Shown piece after piece: positions 1 through 9,735 of a stretch of 64,000 bases of DNA (the stretch's first letter is position 1; the number at the start of each line of letters is the position of its first letter). The notes beneath the pieces were generated by a model that worked only from the letters and a program-made list of their open reading frames with translations, was not told where the DNA came from and searched no databases. The DNA comes from Nereocystis luetkeana (Eukaryota; Sar; Phaeophyceae; Laminariales; Laminariaceae): positions 2,358,222-2,422,221 of the forward strand of contig JARUPZ010000037.1 of NCBI GenBank assembly GCA_031213475.1, in the 5' to 3' direction. Position numbers and translations under genes: made by a program.

Positions 1-685
1 GAGACAGCAAGGGGTATGTATTCTACCCGCTATGCAACGGTTTTGCGGGTGAAGTACCTTATCCCTCGTACACACTACGTGATACCAACATCCCCCTTGT
101 GCGGAGTGAAGGCTCTCCACCCCGCGCAATAATCTAACTCGGTCGCCAGCACAAGTGATCTATCTCGATGGCCAGCTGTCGCCGACCGCCAGAAACAAGT
201 TAAACGGTACCCTGGTTGTCTGGCTCACATAGTGAGCGGCATGTTTTACAGTGTCGTTGCCAACCGACGCCAACATAACCACTTCATTATACATGTATAT
301 AGCGGGGGGGGGGGTATGTGGCGATGGATGTCCTGCGGTATTGTATGTAGGTGGGGACTGGACTGGATACTCACGTGCGGGCGAACGGCGCTGTGATTAC
401 TAGCTTCTGTTGTGCGAGGTCAGCGATTTTACTTTTGGTCTAGTTGAGCGCCTTTTGACGGACGTGAATGACGCCGCCGGGATCGCGTCCGTTGTCGACC
501 CAAATTTAAGACGCCGCCACGCATAATCCTTCTCGTGCATCACCCCGGCGCTCTTAACCTCTGTTTCCCCCTTTCCGCGGCCCCCCTCCCTCCGTATCTC
601 CCTTCCTCCCTCCCTGCCTCCCTCCCTCTCTCCCTCCCCTATCGTGCCTACCCGCGTAACGCCCGCTCGTACAACCCGGTACCAG
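1..685. other. Left edge, probably intron or upstream part of the glycosyltransferase gene
   Basis: No exon can be assigned with confidence. Frame 3 is open from base 3 to a TAA near 132 (it begins DSKGYVFYPLCNGF) and could be the tail of an exon entering from the left, but I recognise no family in it. The last 90 bases before 645 are a run of CCCT/CTCC pyrimidine repeats with no AG until 685, which is what a branch-point-to-acceptor stretch looks like. Upstream exons of the glycosyltransferase must lie here or left of the window. Confidence 0.4.
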
Positions 686-3177
686 ACGTTCCTTGACGCC
701 CATGGCGTGGTGGTGTATGTGACGTTTGGCAGCCGTATACCGCCTCCCCCGGCCCTCGTGCGAACCGTTGGGGAAGGTCTGGTGGCCGGGGGGTGGGCGG
801 TGGTGTGGTCTCTGAAAAGGGCTGAGGCGTCCCACCTTCCTCGCGGTGAGAGGTGGCGTGCCCTACTTGCGTGATGCGTCTATTTTTGCTTGCGGTGCCT
901 ATCCGTCGCTCCTTTCCAATGCATAGCTCGTACTGCAACAAGACCAGGGTTTTATGCTTGAGGCGTTGCTGCGCGTCTCTTATTTATTTTGTTCCCTTTG
1001 TTTATGTATACTTATTGTGCGAGACATTCGCTGTTTCCTGATTACTACGTACCCCCCCCTCCCCCGTAAGCGAGTGGGTGGGTGGGTGCTTTTGTTTTCT
1101 CGCTGTCGATCCCTCCCTATTGGGGTTGGGATGCTTGTCCTCGCGTTTGCGGCTGGTCGGGGGTTTTCTACTGAGTTGGAATGGGATGTCTGTTTCGCTC
1201 GCTATGCTGGGCTGACGGAACCCATCCGCCGCACGCCCTCCTGTGCTGCTTGTTTTCCCCACTCTCCGTGGCCGCTGCAACCCGACCCAACGCGATGCGG
1301 TGGGGTGCCCTGCGAAAACCGCGCAACATGCCCGCGTTATTACGCATCAGCCGCTCTTGCATCCGGAAGGTTCTTCGTCAGGCCGTGGCTGCCGCAGGGT
1401 GCTGCGCTGGCTCATCCGAACATCAGGGCAGCTGTAAGTGCTTGCTGCTTCCCGCTGCTGCAGGGGCCACGACTTTGGTGTTTTGGCTTGCAGCGCGCTC
1501 GATGACACTTTTGTCTGTTGATAGGGCTTCAACGTTCGATGATGTCGATCACTCGCAGAATCAGGACAGATAGTCAGTTGAAGACGTTACTCATGCCCGG
1601 ACTGCCTTTTCGATTTCGGTATCCGCTCTCATCACGCATCACACCCACACTCACAGGCGACGGGAGAGACAGCCTAGCACCCTCCCTCCGTCTCTCCCTC
1701 CCTCCGTCTCTCCCTCCCTCCCTCTGTTCCTCCCTCCCTCCCTCCCTCCTTCCATCTCTTTATCCTTCCCTCCTTCCCTCCGTCCCCAACCCCGCCCCCC
1801 CCCCTCCCTCTTGCCCGCCGGCGTGCCGTCCTCCCACCTTTTCCAGGTGACCCACTGCGGCATGGGCGGGCTGTTTGAGTGCGCGGTCAACGCTGTCCCT
1901 CTTGTCCCGCTCCCTTTCTCCCTATCCGCCGACCAGCCTGTCAACGCCCGAGCAGCGGAGGCCGCCGGTTTCGCTGCCCGCCCCCACCCCTCCTCCTCCG
2001 GGGTCGCATTTTTCAAGTTCTGGAAAAAGGATGATGGGCCAAAATACACGGCTGGCGCCATTCGAGACGCCGTGCTTAGGGCGGTGCAGGACCCGGATTT
2101 GTCAGAGGGGGCGCGGAGGGCGCAGCGGGCTGTCCTGGCGGCGGGGTATGGGCGAACGGCGGTGGATGCCGTGGAGTCGGCGTGAGTTAATATAGCGAAG
2201 CCGTGCTTTGGTTTTGGGCTTGGTTTGGTTTGGCGTGTTTTTTTTTTAGTTTTAGGGCTGGGTTGGGTTGAGATTGCAGTAGGTTGGGGTTGAGCTTACA
2301 GTAGGTTTGGTTGAGTTGGGTTGGTTCGATGTGGTTATGAGTAGTTCAGTTTGGTGCGGTTTGGCTTCCTTCGGATCGAGCCGACGCGAGTCAACCGTGG
2401 TTGGTTCGGTTCGGTTCGGTTCGGCTCGGTTCAGTTCGGTTCGATTGGGTTTTGCTTGGTGTGCGCATATTTTTTTTACTTCAATTTGGTTCGGTGTGTT
2501 TTGGTCTATTGTACTTCCGTGTCGTTTGGTTCAATATGGTTTGGCGTGTTTGACTCGATTTGGTTCGGTTCGATATGGTTTGGCGTGTTTGATTCGATTT
2601 GGTTTGGCTCAATATGGTTTCTGGTTTAGCTGGGTCTAGTCCGGTCTGGTCCAATCCTGTCCAGTCCTGCCCGCCCGGGACTATTTTGTTGTGGATCGGC
2701 CGACCTCATTTAAACAGCTTAGAAGCATCGGGATCGGGGCGGCCTTGGAATATATCGATAAGGCGTTGCAGCGCGGGCTTGGTGTGTCCCCCAATCCACC
2801 AGCCGTCGGCCACACACAGTACCGCGGCTGACACCGCGAGCCCACGCCCTCTTCAATTCCGCCCTCACCCCCCCCCCCCCCCCCGCCCTCCTCTCCCTTC
2901 CTCCCCTGCCCCTCTGTCTCATCGTACGCGCTTCGCCCACACGTCTTTGCCCTGACGTCCACGGCACAGCTGTCTGTACGGCGTAGATCACCTCGTGGAG
3001 CGGGAAGGAGGCAAGTCTAAGCCCGCTTCGGGGCCAGCCCTCTGGGCCGTGGCTGGAGGTGTGATGGCTGGAGTGGTCGTGTCGGGCGCGGCCGGGTTCC
3101 TCGCGGCTGTTATGCTTGCTCACGTGGGGGGCAGCGGAAGCGCGTTCGGTGTGGGTGGGAAGTACCGCGCTCGGTAG
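686..3177 (+). CDS. UDP-glycosyltransferase (GT1/UGT family), C-terminal half, five exons, 5' partial
   Basis: Transfers a sugar from a UDP-sugar to a lipophilic acceptor. The visible part is the nucleotide-sugar-binding C-terminal domain. Proposed exons are 686-845, 1351-1433, 1847-2181, 2723-2818 and 2970-3177; all have AG/GT borders and the codon phases match across every junction. Exon 1 reads FLDAHGVVVYVTFGS, the strand that opens the UGT C-domain. Exon 2 reads FVRPWLPQGAALAHPNIRA (WxPQ..LxHP). Exon 3 reads VTHCGMGGLFECAVNAVPLV, then a DQPVNA segment; together these make the UGT signature, with H and G at the expected places although the usual HGG is HCG. Exon 5 has YGVDHL followed by a Gly/Ala/Val-rich membrane span (about 3046-3120) and a short basic tail, KYRAR, as in membrane-anchored UGTs. 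The acceptor-binding N-terminal domain is outside the window or unresolved. Family assignment is firm; exon 4 and exon 5 borders are inferred. Confidence 0.85.
1676..1830 (+). repeat. Pyrimidine-rich CCCT repeat in a glycosyltransferase intron
   Basis: Long run of CCTCCCTC-type repeats immediately before the acceptor at 1845-1846. The open frames read through this tract (Ser/Leu/Pro runs on +, Gly/Glu/Arg runs on -) are composition artefacts. Confidence 0.7.
2205..2640 (+). repeat. Degenerate GGTTT / GGTTCGGTTC repeat in an intron
   Basis: About 430 bases of imperfect TTGGTTCGGT-like pentamer and decamer repeats. It lies inside the intron between the third and fourth glycosyltransferase exons and gives long spurious open frames rich in Phe, Gly, Ser and Trp. 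Confidence 0.75.
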
Positions 3178-4571
3178 GACACCCCGGTACGCAATAGCAG
3201 TATTAGTGTTTGTATTTCATCATTTTTTTTTTTTTCAAGTTTTGAGTGCATCATACCCGAGGTTGCATTTTGAGTACTTGTTGAACTCGTGTACGCCGTG
3301 TTCGCCTCTGGTGCTTTTGTTTCAGATTCTTAGTTTTTTTTTCCGGTAGCTTTGTCAGCTTCTGTCTTGCATTCATTCGTGTCTCTCGTGGTGCGAAACG
3401 CTCTTGCTATTAATACTCTAGTGAAGTGGTTAACCGGCTATATGCAGCGGGGGAGTGGGATGGTGATTCTGGAGTTCTTACTGGGTTTTGTGGCGCGGTC
3501 GAGGCGTTTTCCTCGGGTGGTGATGCCGCGATGCGCATGCGTGATGAAAAAACGAGCTTCCTTGTTTGTGTGTGTCGACCCGCCGGTCGGTCGGTCGTTT
3601 CCATCGCGAGTAAGTGCGGCAGAAGTATTTTCTGGTGCTGGAAAGCCACCGCCAGAAAGGCTTCTTGCTCGTCTGTTTTTTATTTTGTTTCAAAGACGGC
3701 GGTTGTGAGTTCGACCGGCGGAGTGGTTTATGCTCAGCTTTGCAAAGCTGCGTGGCTGTATATACGTGTTGTGTAGCATGGCGTTTAGCTCGTCTGGCGG
3801 GTGTGCGTGCGTGCTGTTGTCTAACCCCGGCCTTCTTAACTACACCGCGGACGCGAGTTATGGCAGGTATTATGATAGCGTTTTTTTGGCTAAACTGTTG
3901 CTGGGACTGGCAGGGTTCTTCAGCTGAGTAGCTACCCAATAAGGCATTAAATACCTAAGCAATGGGGGTTATTCATCGGATTTGTGTCTCGAAGTCGGTT
4001 TTCGGCTGGGGGGGGGGTGGTGAAGCAAAACCCCCTTCCCCTTTAACGAAGAGCCTCAGAAAATCAAGGTGCTCCCCCCTACCCTATCCCGCTTCCGCCG
4101 TCGATGCGATGCGATGTGTTGTTCACGTAAATATAACGTTTTCATATCTCTCGCCCGACTACTCTGCGCGGGACCCTGATCAAACGAACGACGGTGCCTG
4201 TAAGCGAACGTGGCAACAGGCGAATACGCGACGGTCATCGATTTACCACGATCGCAGGGTCTTCGCCGCGTGCACTCCATGGTACACCAGATGAAAATAA
4301 AGTTTGGGTGAGACCACCGACCCCAGCCTATACTGTAAGTAGGCAATGAAAACTGCAAGATCCGTGCTATGGGTTAAATTGATACACGACACGAAATATG
4401 AACGTGGAAGTGTGGTGAGCTTTTTAAGCTTTATTTTTACCGATCCGCCGGAGGATGAAAAAACAAAACAAAAATACAACGGAGTATGGGTACGCCAACC
4501 GACTGGGGAAGGAGGTATGATCTAATGCAATACTAGTTTTAGCGATCGCATGATAATACTTCAGGAAAATT
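3178..4571. other. Intergenic; no gene recognised
   Basis: 3' flank of the glycosyltransferase. Only short open frames are seen. 4365-4475 is a diverged copy of sequence at about 52420-52500: both contain a GACACGAAA/GACACGAGA segment, GTGTGGTGAGCTT, then CGCCGGAGGAT followed by an A-rich run. At the 52-kb copy this is the 3' end of a possible coding exon; here the frame is broken. Confidence 0.5.
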
Positions 4572-5759
4572 GACGAACCGGAACGTTGTGAAACGTCCGA
4601 GACATGTTTTTCAATGTTGCTGTGACTTCGCTTCGCACCACAGCCATCCGAACAACACCCTACTGAATGTTCTAGAGACACCCATGGCCGAGTTTGCAAG
4701 GCCTGCCGCCGCCGTCGCCGCCCCCCCCGTGCAGCCTGAATGTGGCAGTCAGGTATGCCGAAACGTTTGATGCGTTGCTTTTACGTTGGATCGCCAGAAA
4801 ACTGAGATCCACGGAAGATGCGAACATGTCTGCAAACGCGCACAAGTACGTGCTTCGTTGTCTTGTCTTCTTCGGGGGCTTTCGAATGGAGTTTCGTCCG
4901 CGACCTGAATCCACAACACAGCACACGCGCCGTGTCTACACGAAGAAGCCGTACTCTGCGGGAGGGCATCGAGGTGGCTGCTATTAGCTGCGATTCACGT
5001 CGAGGACTTTCTCGGCCCCCTCTCTCTGGCTGTTCTGCTTTTGTCGGGCATCTGCCCATCAAGCTTTCAGTCAGAGCTGTACTCGTAGAACACTTTTTTT
5101 CTTTTTTTCTGCTATATACCGCCGAACGTTCTTCGGTTGTCGAGAGTGGAGGGCCTCGCCATGCCTTCTGGGTCGATAAACACGACGTGTTCACGCGCTC
5201 TTTGTACTTCGTACGCGTCCGGGGAATGCATGCGAAAAGTTGCCGCGTACTGCACTTCTCCGCCGAAAAGCATTCCGCACGATCTACAAATCGCGAACTT
5301 TCGACAGATGATGTACATACAGCACTCGTTTTTCTGCCACACGATAATTTCTATCAGGTGAACGATATCCAAACAAACAGCACTATTGGACACAAAATCT
5401 CTCCTAGTGGTTATTGCTCAAGATGCGTGAACCCTGTACATGAGACGCCTTTCCCAAGCGACACCAAGATCAATCACGCTCGTAGCCAAACCTTGTTACA
5501 AACAGGCTATCTTAAATGCGCAGAGTTAGTTGCGAAGAGCACTGCTGTTGAAGTACCGGCAACCGGCCAAGTGGGAAAAGAGGAACATAAAAGAGTCGGG
5601 GACATCAAAAGGACCCACGGCGATGTATGCACAATATGTGACATACTCGTACACAGTACTGCTGTAATAGATACCTGGTATCCTGGTTTATACCGCCAGG
5701 TTTTACCAAAGCTCCCCCGCATAAAATCACAATAAATGCCGAAACGTCTCAAAATAATC
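4572..5759 (+). repeat. Dispersed repeat family 1, copy A (~1.19 kb)
   Basis: Begins at GACGAACCGGAAC; the same start recurs at 5760, so copies A and B sit head to tail. Landmarks shared with B are the ATGGCCGAGTT segment (4684 and 6066), the TGCAGCCTGAATGTGG segment (4731 and 6110), a GCGACCTGA segment (4899 and 6387), CATCTGCCCATC/CATCTGTTGCCCATG (about 5050 and 6508), and GAACGATATCCAAACAAACAGCAC/CACGATATCGAAACAAACAGCAC at about 5358 and 7807. No transposase or reverse transcriptase is visible. Confidence 0.7.
4818..5735 (+). CDS. Uncharacterised 305-codon open frame inside repeat copy A
   Basis: This is the longest ATG-started frame outside the kinase locus. I recognise no domain. It has several Cys/His pairs near the C-terminus (for example CSRCVNPVH and CTICDILVH) and one hydrophobic stretch, FFSFFLLYT. 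It lies wholly within dispersed repeat copy A, and the equivalent positions in copies B and C are not open, so conservation does not support a protein. It could be a chance frame or the remains of an element-encoded protein. Confidence 0.2.
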   Translation: MRTCLQTRTSTCFVVLSSSGAFEWSFVRDLNPQHSTRAVSTRRSRTLREGIEVAAISCDSRRGLSRPPLSGCSAFVGHLPIKLSVRAVLVEHFFSFFLLYTAERSSVVESGGPRHAFWVDKHDVFTRSLYFVRVRGMHAKSCRVLHFSAEKHSARSTNRELSTDDVHTALVFLPHDNFYQVNDIQTNSTIGHKISPSGYCSRCVNPVHETPFPSDTKINHARSQTLLQTGYLKCAELVAKSTAVEVPATGQVGKEEHKRVGDIKRTHGDVCTICDILVHSTAVIDTWYPGLYRQVLPKLPRIKSQ

Positions 5760-6893
5760 GACGAACCGGAACCTCACGAAACGTTCGAGTACGGTAATCC
5801 GTCGCCGTATGATATCTTCGCATTTTCTGTGTTTTAACGAAAAAGCAATATTTTCAAACGCTATTTTATTATTAAAAAAAGGTACGAAATCTTTTTCTTG
5901 CAAAAAAAATACGGTACATGATGAAACTTTGACTATTAATAGAAAAAAAAAACAAAAATCTGATCAGAGCATGCCACACACACACACCACTGCTGTGGCT
6001 TCACTCGGCCTGGCAGCTTCAGTCATTCGAACGACACTGCTGTGCGTGGTGCTCTGGGGGCACCAATGGCCGAGTTCGCAAGGCCCGCCGCTACCACCAC
6101 CGTCCCTGCGCAGCCTGAATGTGGCGGTCAGGTAAACCGAAACGGTTGGCATCGAAAGATGGGTTGCCTGCATTGGGGTTGCCTGCATTGGGTCGCCAGA
6201 AAGCTCAAGCGAGAAAAACACCACTCTGTCCGCAAATATAATACACGTTTAGTTATTCATAATAATTCAAAAATGTTCATTATATTGCCGGACATACTGG
6301 TTGCGGTAGTGCATGTCGATGCGCAGTCTGCACTCGCCGTGCACCCTCGGGTGTAGGCGGCCTTTCAACTGCAAAGTCTTCTGCGACCTGACTCCATCAC
6401 AGAGCACACACACGGCCTATCTTACGTACACAGGGGAATCGCATCGTGGTAGCGGCCAGTCGTCGCAATCCACCTCGAGCCCTTTCTCGACTCCCTCTCG
6501 GTGGTGTCATCTGTTGCCCATGCGGCTTTTCAGTTTTACCCTAACCCTTTTCGAGACTTGATTGCAGTCGTACTTGACTGCTGTGCAGAGTGCAAGCGAA
6601 AACAGAGCTATGATGCCAGGTGGATAACCATGAACAGTCAGTGTAGTGGGAGCGTGTAGCGGCACGAGTAGTTCGAAGCGGCATGCCTGTCGGAGGTGTC
6701 TTTGCATTGCACCTCGGACATATCCTCCATCCCACCCAGCAGCCCAGGCTGCTTCGAGTGATCGATGCTATATACAGACAGCAGTAGTAGTGGATATAGT
6801 GCCGGTATGCGCCAGCCTACAATACTGTACCGGCACTATTAAAGCGGCGACCGGCACTACTCCGCACACTGCCTGCCACATTGGTTAATCCCA

Positions 6894-7667
6894 GAGGGTA
6901 TTCCTCGGGATACCTTTTCGACTCCAGGACGATATCCCACGGGATTCAGTTATTACCCCGGTACCAAACGGCACTACCAGGTGCTACCAAGTATTAGTAT
7001 TTGTAAGGGATGTGACCACCGCGGGACGTTTTTGTGGCGGAACGGGATTTTTATTTTTCCGAGGCCCGGGAGCGGGACAGTGTTACTATTAATAGAACTT
7101 GTGCTGGACGCGTTTGTAGGGGCTCGGGACTTCGCATTTTTTCACGGGACCGCGGGATTCCTGGCTGGCTTCGACTGCTGTGTAGTGCACCCGACGCCTT
7201 CGCACCCTCATACGCAACGTGACCCAATTTCGTTCCTTGTGGTTTACTACGGGGAGGTTCTGCATCATAGCTGTCCACAAGTGAGGCAGGCGCATACGTG
7301 CGTGCAGCCGGGGGTTTTGTTTTTGGTTTCTTTGCGCCGGACGTGTTTGTGCGGGGACGGGATTTTATTATAAACTATTACGGGGGACCGTATTAAATAG
7401 GACCTATGGCACACACAAACAACTATATATTTTACTATCTATACTAACAATATTTGGTCCTATTTACTATGGTCCCCCGTAATAGAACCATGCGGGACGC
7501 TTTTTAGCGGGAACGGGATTTACACTTTTCCCTAGCGCGGGAACGGGATATTGGATTTGAGCGGGACGCGTTCGTGCGGGCACGGGATTTCACATTGATA
7601 TCGGGACCACGGGATTATCCCGAATCCCAGACAAAAACGCGGGAGGAATAATTCCCAAGGCATACCC
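6894..7667. mobile_element. 774-bp inserted element with short terminal inverted repeats and 12-bp flanking direct repeats
   Basis: The 12-base sequence TGGTTAATCCCA occurs exactly at 6882-6893 and 7668-7679. Just inside, the left end reads GGGTATTCCTCGGGA and the right end, on the other strand, reads GGGTATGCCTTGGGA, a 15-base inverted repeat with two mismatches. The interior is mostly imperfect repeats of a GCGGGACG...GCGGGAACGGGATTT type. No transposase is encoded, so it would be non-autonomous. A MITE of another family is inserted inside it at 7375-7485. A 12-bp duplication is long for common DNA transposons, so the superfamily is not assigned. Confidence 0.65.
7375..7485. mobile_element. 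MITE family T (TA-flanked), copy 1
   Basis: About 110 bp with near-perfect terminal inverted repeats: TTACGGGGGACC...AAATAGGACC at the left and its complement ending GGTCCCCCGTAA at the right. Flanking TA on both sides fits a Tc1/mariner-type target duplication. No coding capacity. It is nested in the 774-bp element. Confidence 0.85.
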
Positions 7668-8273
7668 TGGTTAATCCCATCTGCGCCAAGCGATATATTT
7701 CAAGTTCAAGCTTATCCGGCGTCGCGAACTTGCGGCAGGTGGCGATACACATTTTTCAGCCACACCGTTATTTCTATCCGATGGTTACAGCCCCAGGCAC
7801 CAGGTACACGATATCGAAACAAACAGCACCAACTACAGCAGTAGTACGTAAATCATCTCTTCTGCTTGTTGTTGCTGTGATACGCAAATAATCCTGTACG
7901 TACATACTGGTACTTAAGACACCTTTCCTTTCCCAAGATACCGTGTGCAATCAAGGTTGGAAAATAAAACGTTACCGGCTCCTCCGCAGATAGATACCGT
8001 ACGCGACATGCATGTGTTGAGGCCACGCTGGCACCCGAGCCTCTCCCGGTCCCCGGGGTTTCCGGCGACTCTAAAAATCTAGATGTTTTATCGGAACAGA
8101 TAAAAAAGATCGCTCTTCTTAATACGCAGCGTTCAGAACTTCGGCTGGTTCGTGCTTCCCGGAGAGCGACGGTGACTTGAAAAAGGTTCACTACAGCAGC
8201 TTGTGTTTCTCTCGAGATTGATCCCCCGTAGGTTCTCAACAGAGGCTTACACCTCGACCAAGAGATGCTCCAT

Positions 8274-8494
8274 GACGGGGGACCATAGCAAATAGGACCA
8301 AATATTATTATTATTTCTCTTGCCATCCGACAATGTGCAGCATGATTCTTCAACATGGATCACTCATAATAACTTTCCCGAAAGAAGAAAACCTCGGAAA
8401 CAAAAGGATTGTTAGTAATTATGGGGGGATATATTATTATATACCAGACAGGTTTTTTGTCTTTACCGTAGGTCCTGTTTTATGTGGTCCACCG
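8274..8494. mobile_element. MITE family T, copy 2, diverged and interrupted
   Basis: The left arm GACGGGGGACCATAG...AATAGGACC and the right arm TAGGTCCTGTT...GTGGTCCACCG are recognisable but decayed. The middle is split by a ~100-bp insertion (8306-8407) that also exists as a free copy at 26 kb. Confidence 0.7.
8306..8407. mobile_element. Short ~85-bp element S inserted in a MITE, copy 1
   Basis: The core from CTCTTGCCATC (8317) to AACCTCGGAAAC (8402) matches 26125-26206 at more than 90 percent by eye. Both copies sit beside TATTATT runs. The shared core has no obvious terminal inverted repeats and no coding potential. Confidence 0.6.
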
Positions 8495-8923
8495 AAATTG
8501 GTTAAAAATTGGGGTGTACAAAATGAGACAAAAAAAACAGCCCCCAACTACACGTTTACACCTCACTCACTTGCGGACAGCTACAGCCCCTCGCAGGAAA
8601 CTACAGCTAGCTCGTGGAATTGAGGGATGCTCTTGATGGGGTCTGTGAGGGCTTCGGGTGCGCCAGACGGCAGTCGTATGCACCTAGAAGCGACTCACGA
8701 GGTGTTTTCGAGTATTCGAAGTTGCGAGCGAGGAGCACAAAAATAAATTAAAAAAAAAACGCTAGAATAGTTCTTTTCGAGCAAGGCAACATAGCACAAC
8801 GGCTACATCACCGATGAAGAAATGGCCGTCACTAGAAGATTGCTGTTCTCCAGGAGGATGATGTATCTCTTTAGGGAGTCGTCGTCGAAGATGCTCCTAG
8901 GCGCAAAACTAACTTGATGGATA
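8495..8923. other. No gene recognised
   Basis: Contains a ~30-codon ATG frame at 8824 (MAVTRRLLFSRRMMYLF) that cannot be assigned. Otherwise nothing but A-rich stretches is seen. Confidence 0.35.
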
Positions 8924-9032
8924 TATTACGGGGGACCATAGTTAATAGGACCAAATATTGTTAGTAAAAATGGTTAATATACAGGTTTTTATGTTTACCA
9001 TAGGTCCTATTAACTATAGCCCCCCGTAATAG
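8924..9032. mobile_element. MITE family T, copy 3
   Basis: Intact copy with TTACGGGGGACCATAGTTAA at the left and the complementary right end ...GCCCCCCGTAA, TA on both sides, and the internal TATTGTTAGTAAAAATGG segment shared with copies at 14176, 26785 and 27830. Confidence 0.88.
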
Positions 9033-9369
9033 TAAGTTATTAGGCCCGAAAAAAATGCAAAATAGGGCTAAAAAGCTTAGAGTTTTCGTACATTTGCGTC
9101 AACCATTCTACACCCACGCGATACGGATCTCGGTTGCCAAGCCCTTACTCTAATTCCAAGTTGTATGCATATATATGTTGCCGACACGCCCACGCGCGAG
9201 TACTTGACGACGCATTCCGGAGCGTACTGTTAATATTAATATTAATAGCGCCCCCACAAGAATTTGGGTGTTGAGAATTGTTGAGAATTTCAGGCTGACC
9301 TTTTGTTGAAAATGATCTGGTAAGCATTTACGTACAGCTATAAGCATTTGTGCTAAAAAAGCGCGGAAC

Positions 9370-9735
9370 CTAACTCTACATCCTACATGATAGCATTTAA
9401 GAGCCTGTGTTCATCGTTTGTACCACAATCCACAATAAGCCGCGAGCCTTACCCAAAATTGGAGATTATTAACAATCAATGTCGAAGCCCCGGCAACGCT
9501 CAGCACGGTGCGGAAAATATACGGACGACAGAGCCGGGGACATCAAAGGAGCGACCGCGATTATTGTAGCAGTTGTGGTATCTACAAGCAGATAGTGTTG
9601 GATATCGAACGATGGTCGAGTTTGGCAGGATACCGACAAACAAAGGAAACAATCGATACGATCTCGATAGTTGGTGGTACCAGGTATCTGGTATAGATAC
9701 ACCAAAGCTTTCGTTCAATGTCACTTCGCATGAAA
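9370..9735 (+). repeat. Dispersed repeat family 1, 3' part, copy C
   Basis: Aligns with about 5490-5720 of copy A: the shared landmark is GAGCCGGGGACATCAAA versus GAGTCGGGGACATCAAA (9532 and 5596), followed by a conserved stretch ending in ACACCAAAGCTTTCG versus TACCAAAGCTCCC. Only the 3' half is present. Confidence 0.55.

Larger units (their letters stand above)
5760..8000 (+). repeat. Dispersed repeat family 1, copy B, interrupted by insertions
   Basis: Starts with the same GACGAACCGGAAC segment as copy A, then carries an extra AT-rich stretch (about 5800-5985). It follows copy A with many substitutions through about 6560, and resumes as copy-A-like sequence at about 7690-7990. A 774-bp element (6894-7667) flanked by direct repeats interrupts it. 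The repeat reading frame of copy A is not kept. Confidence 0.65.
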
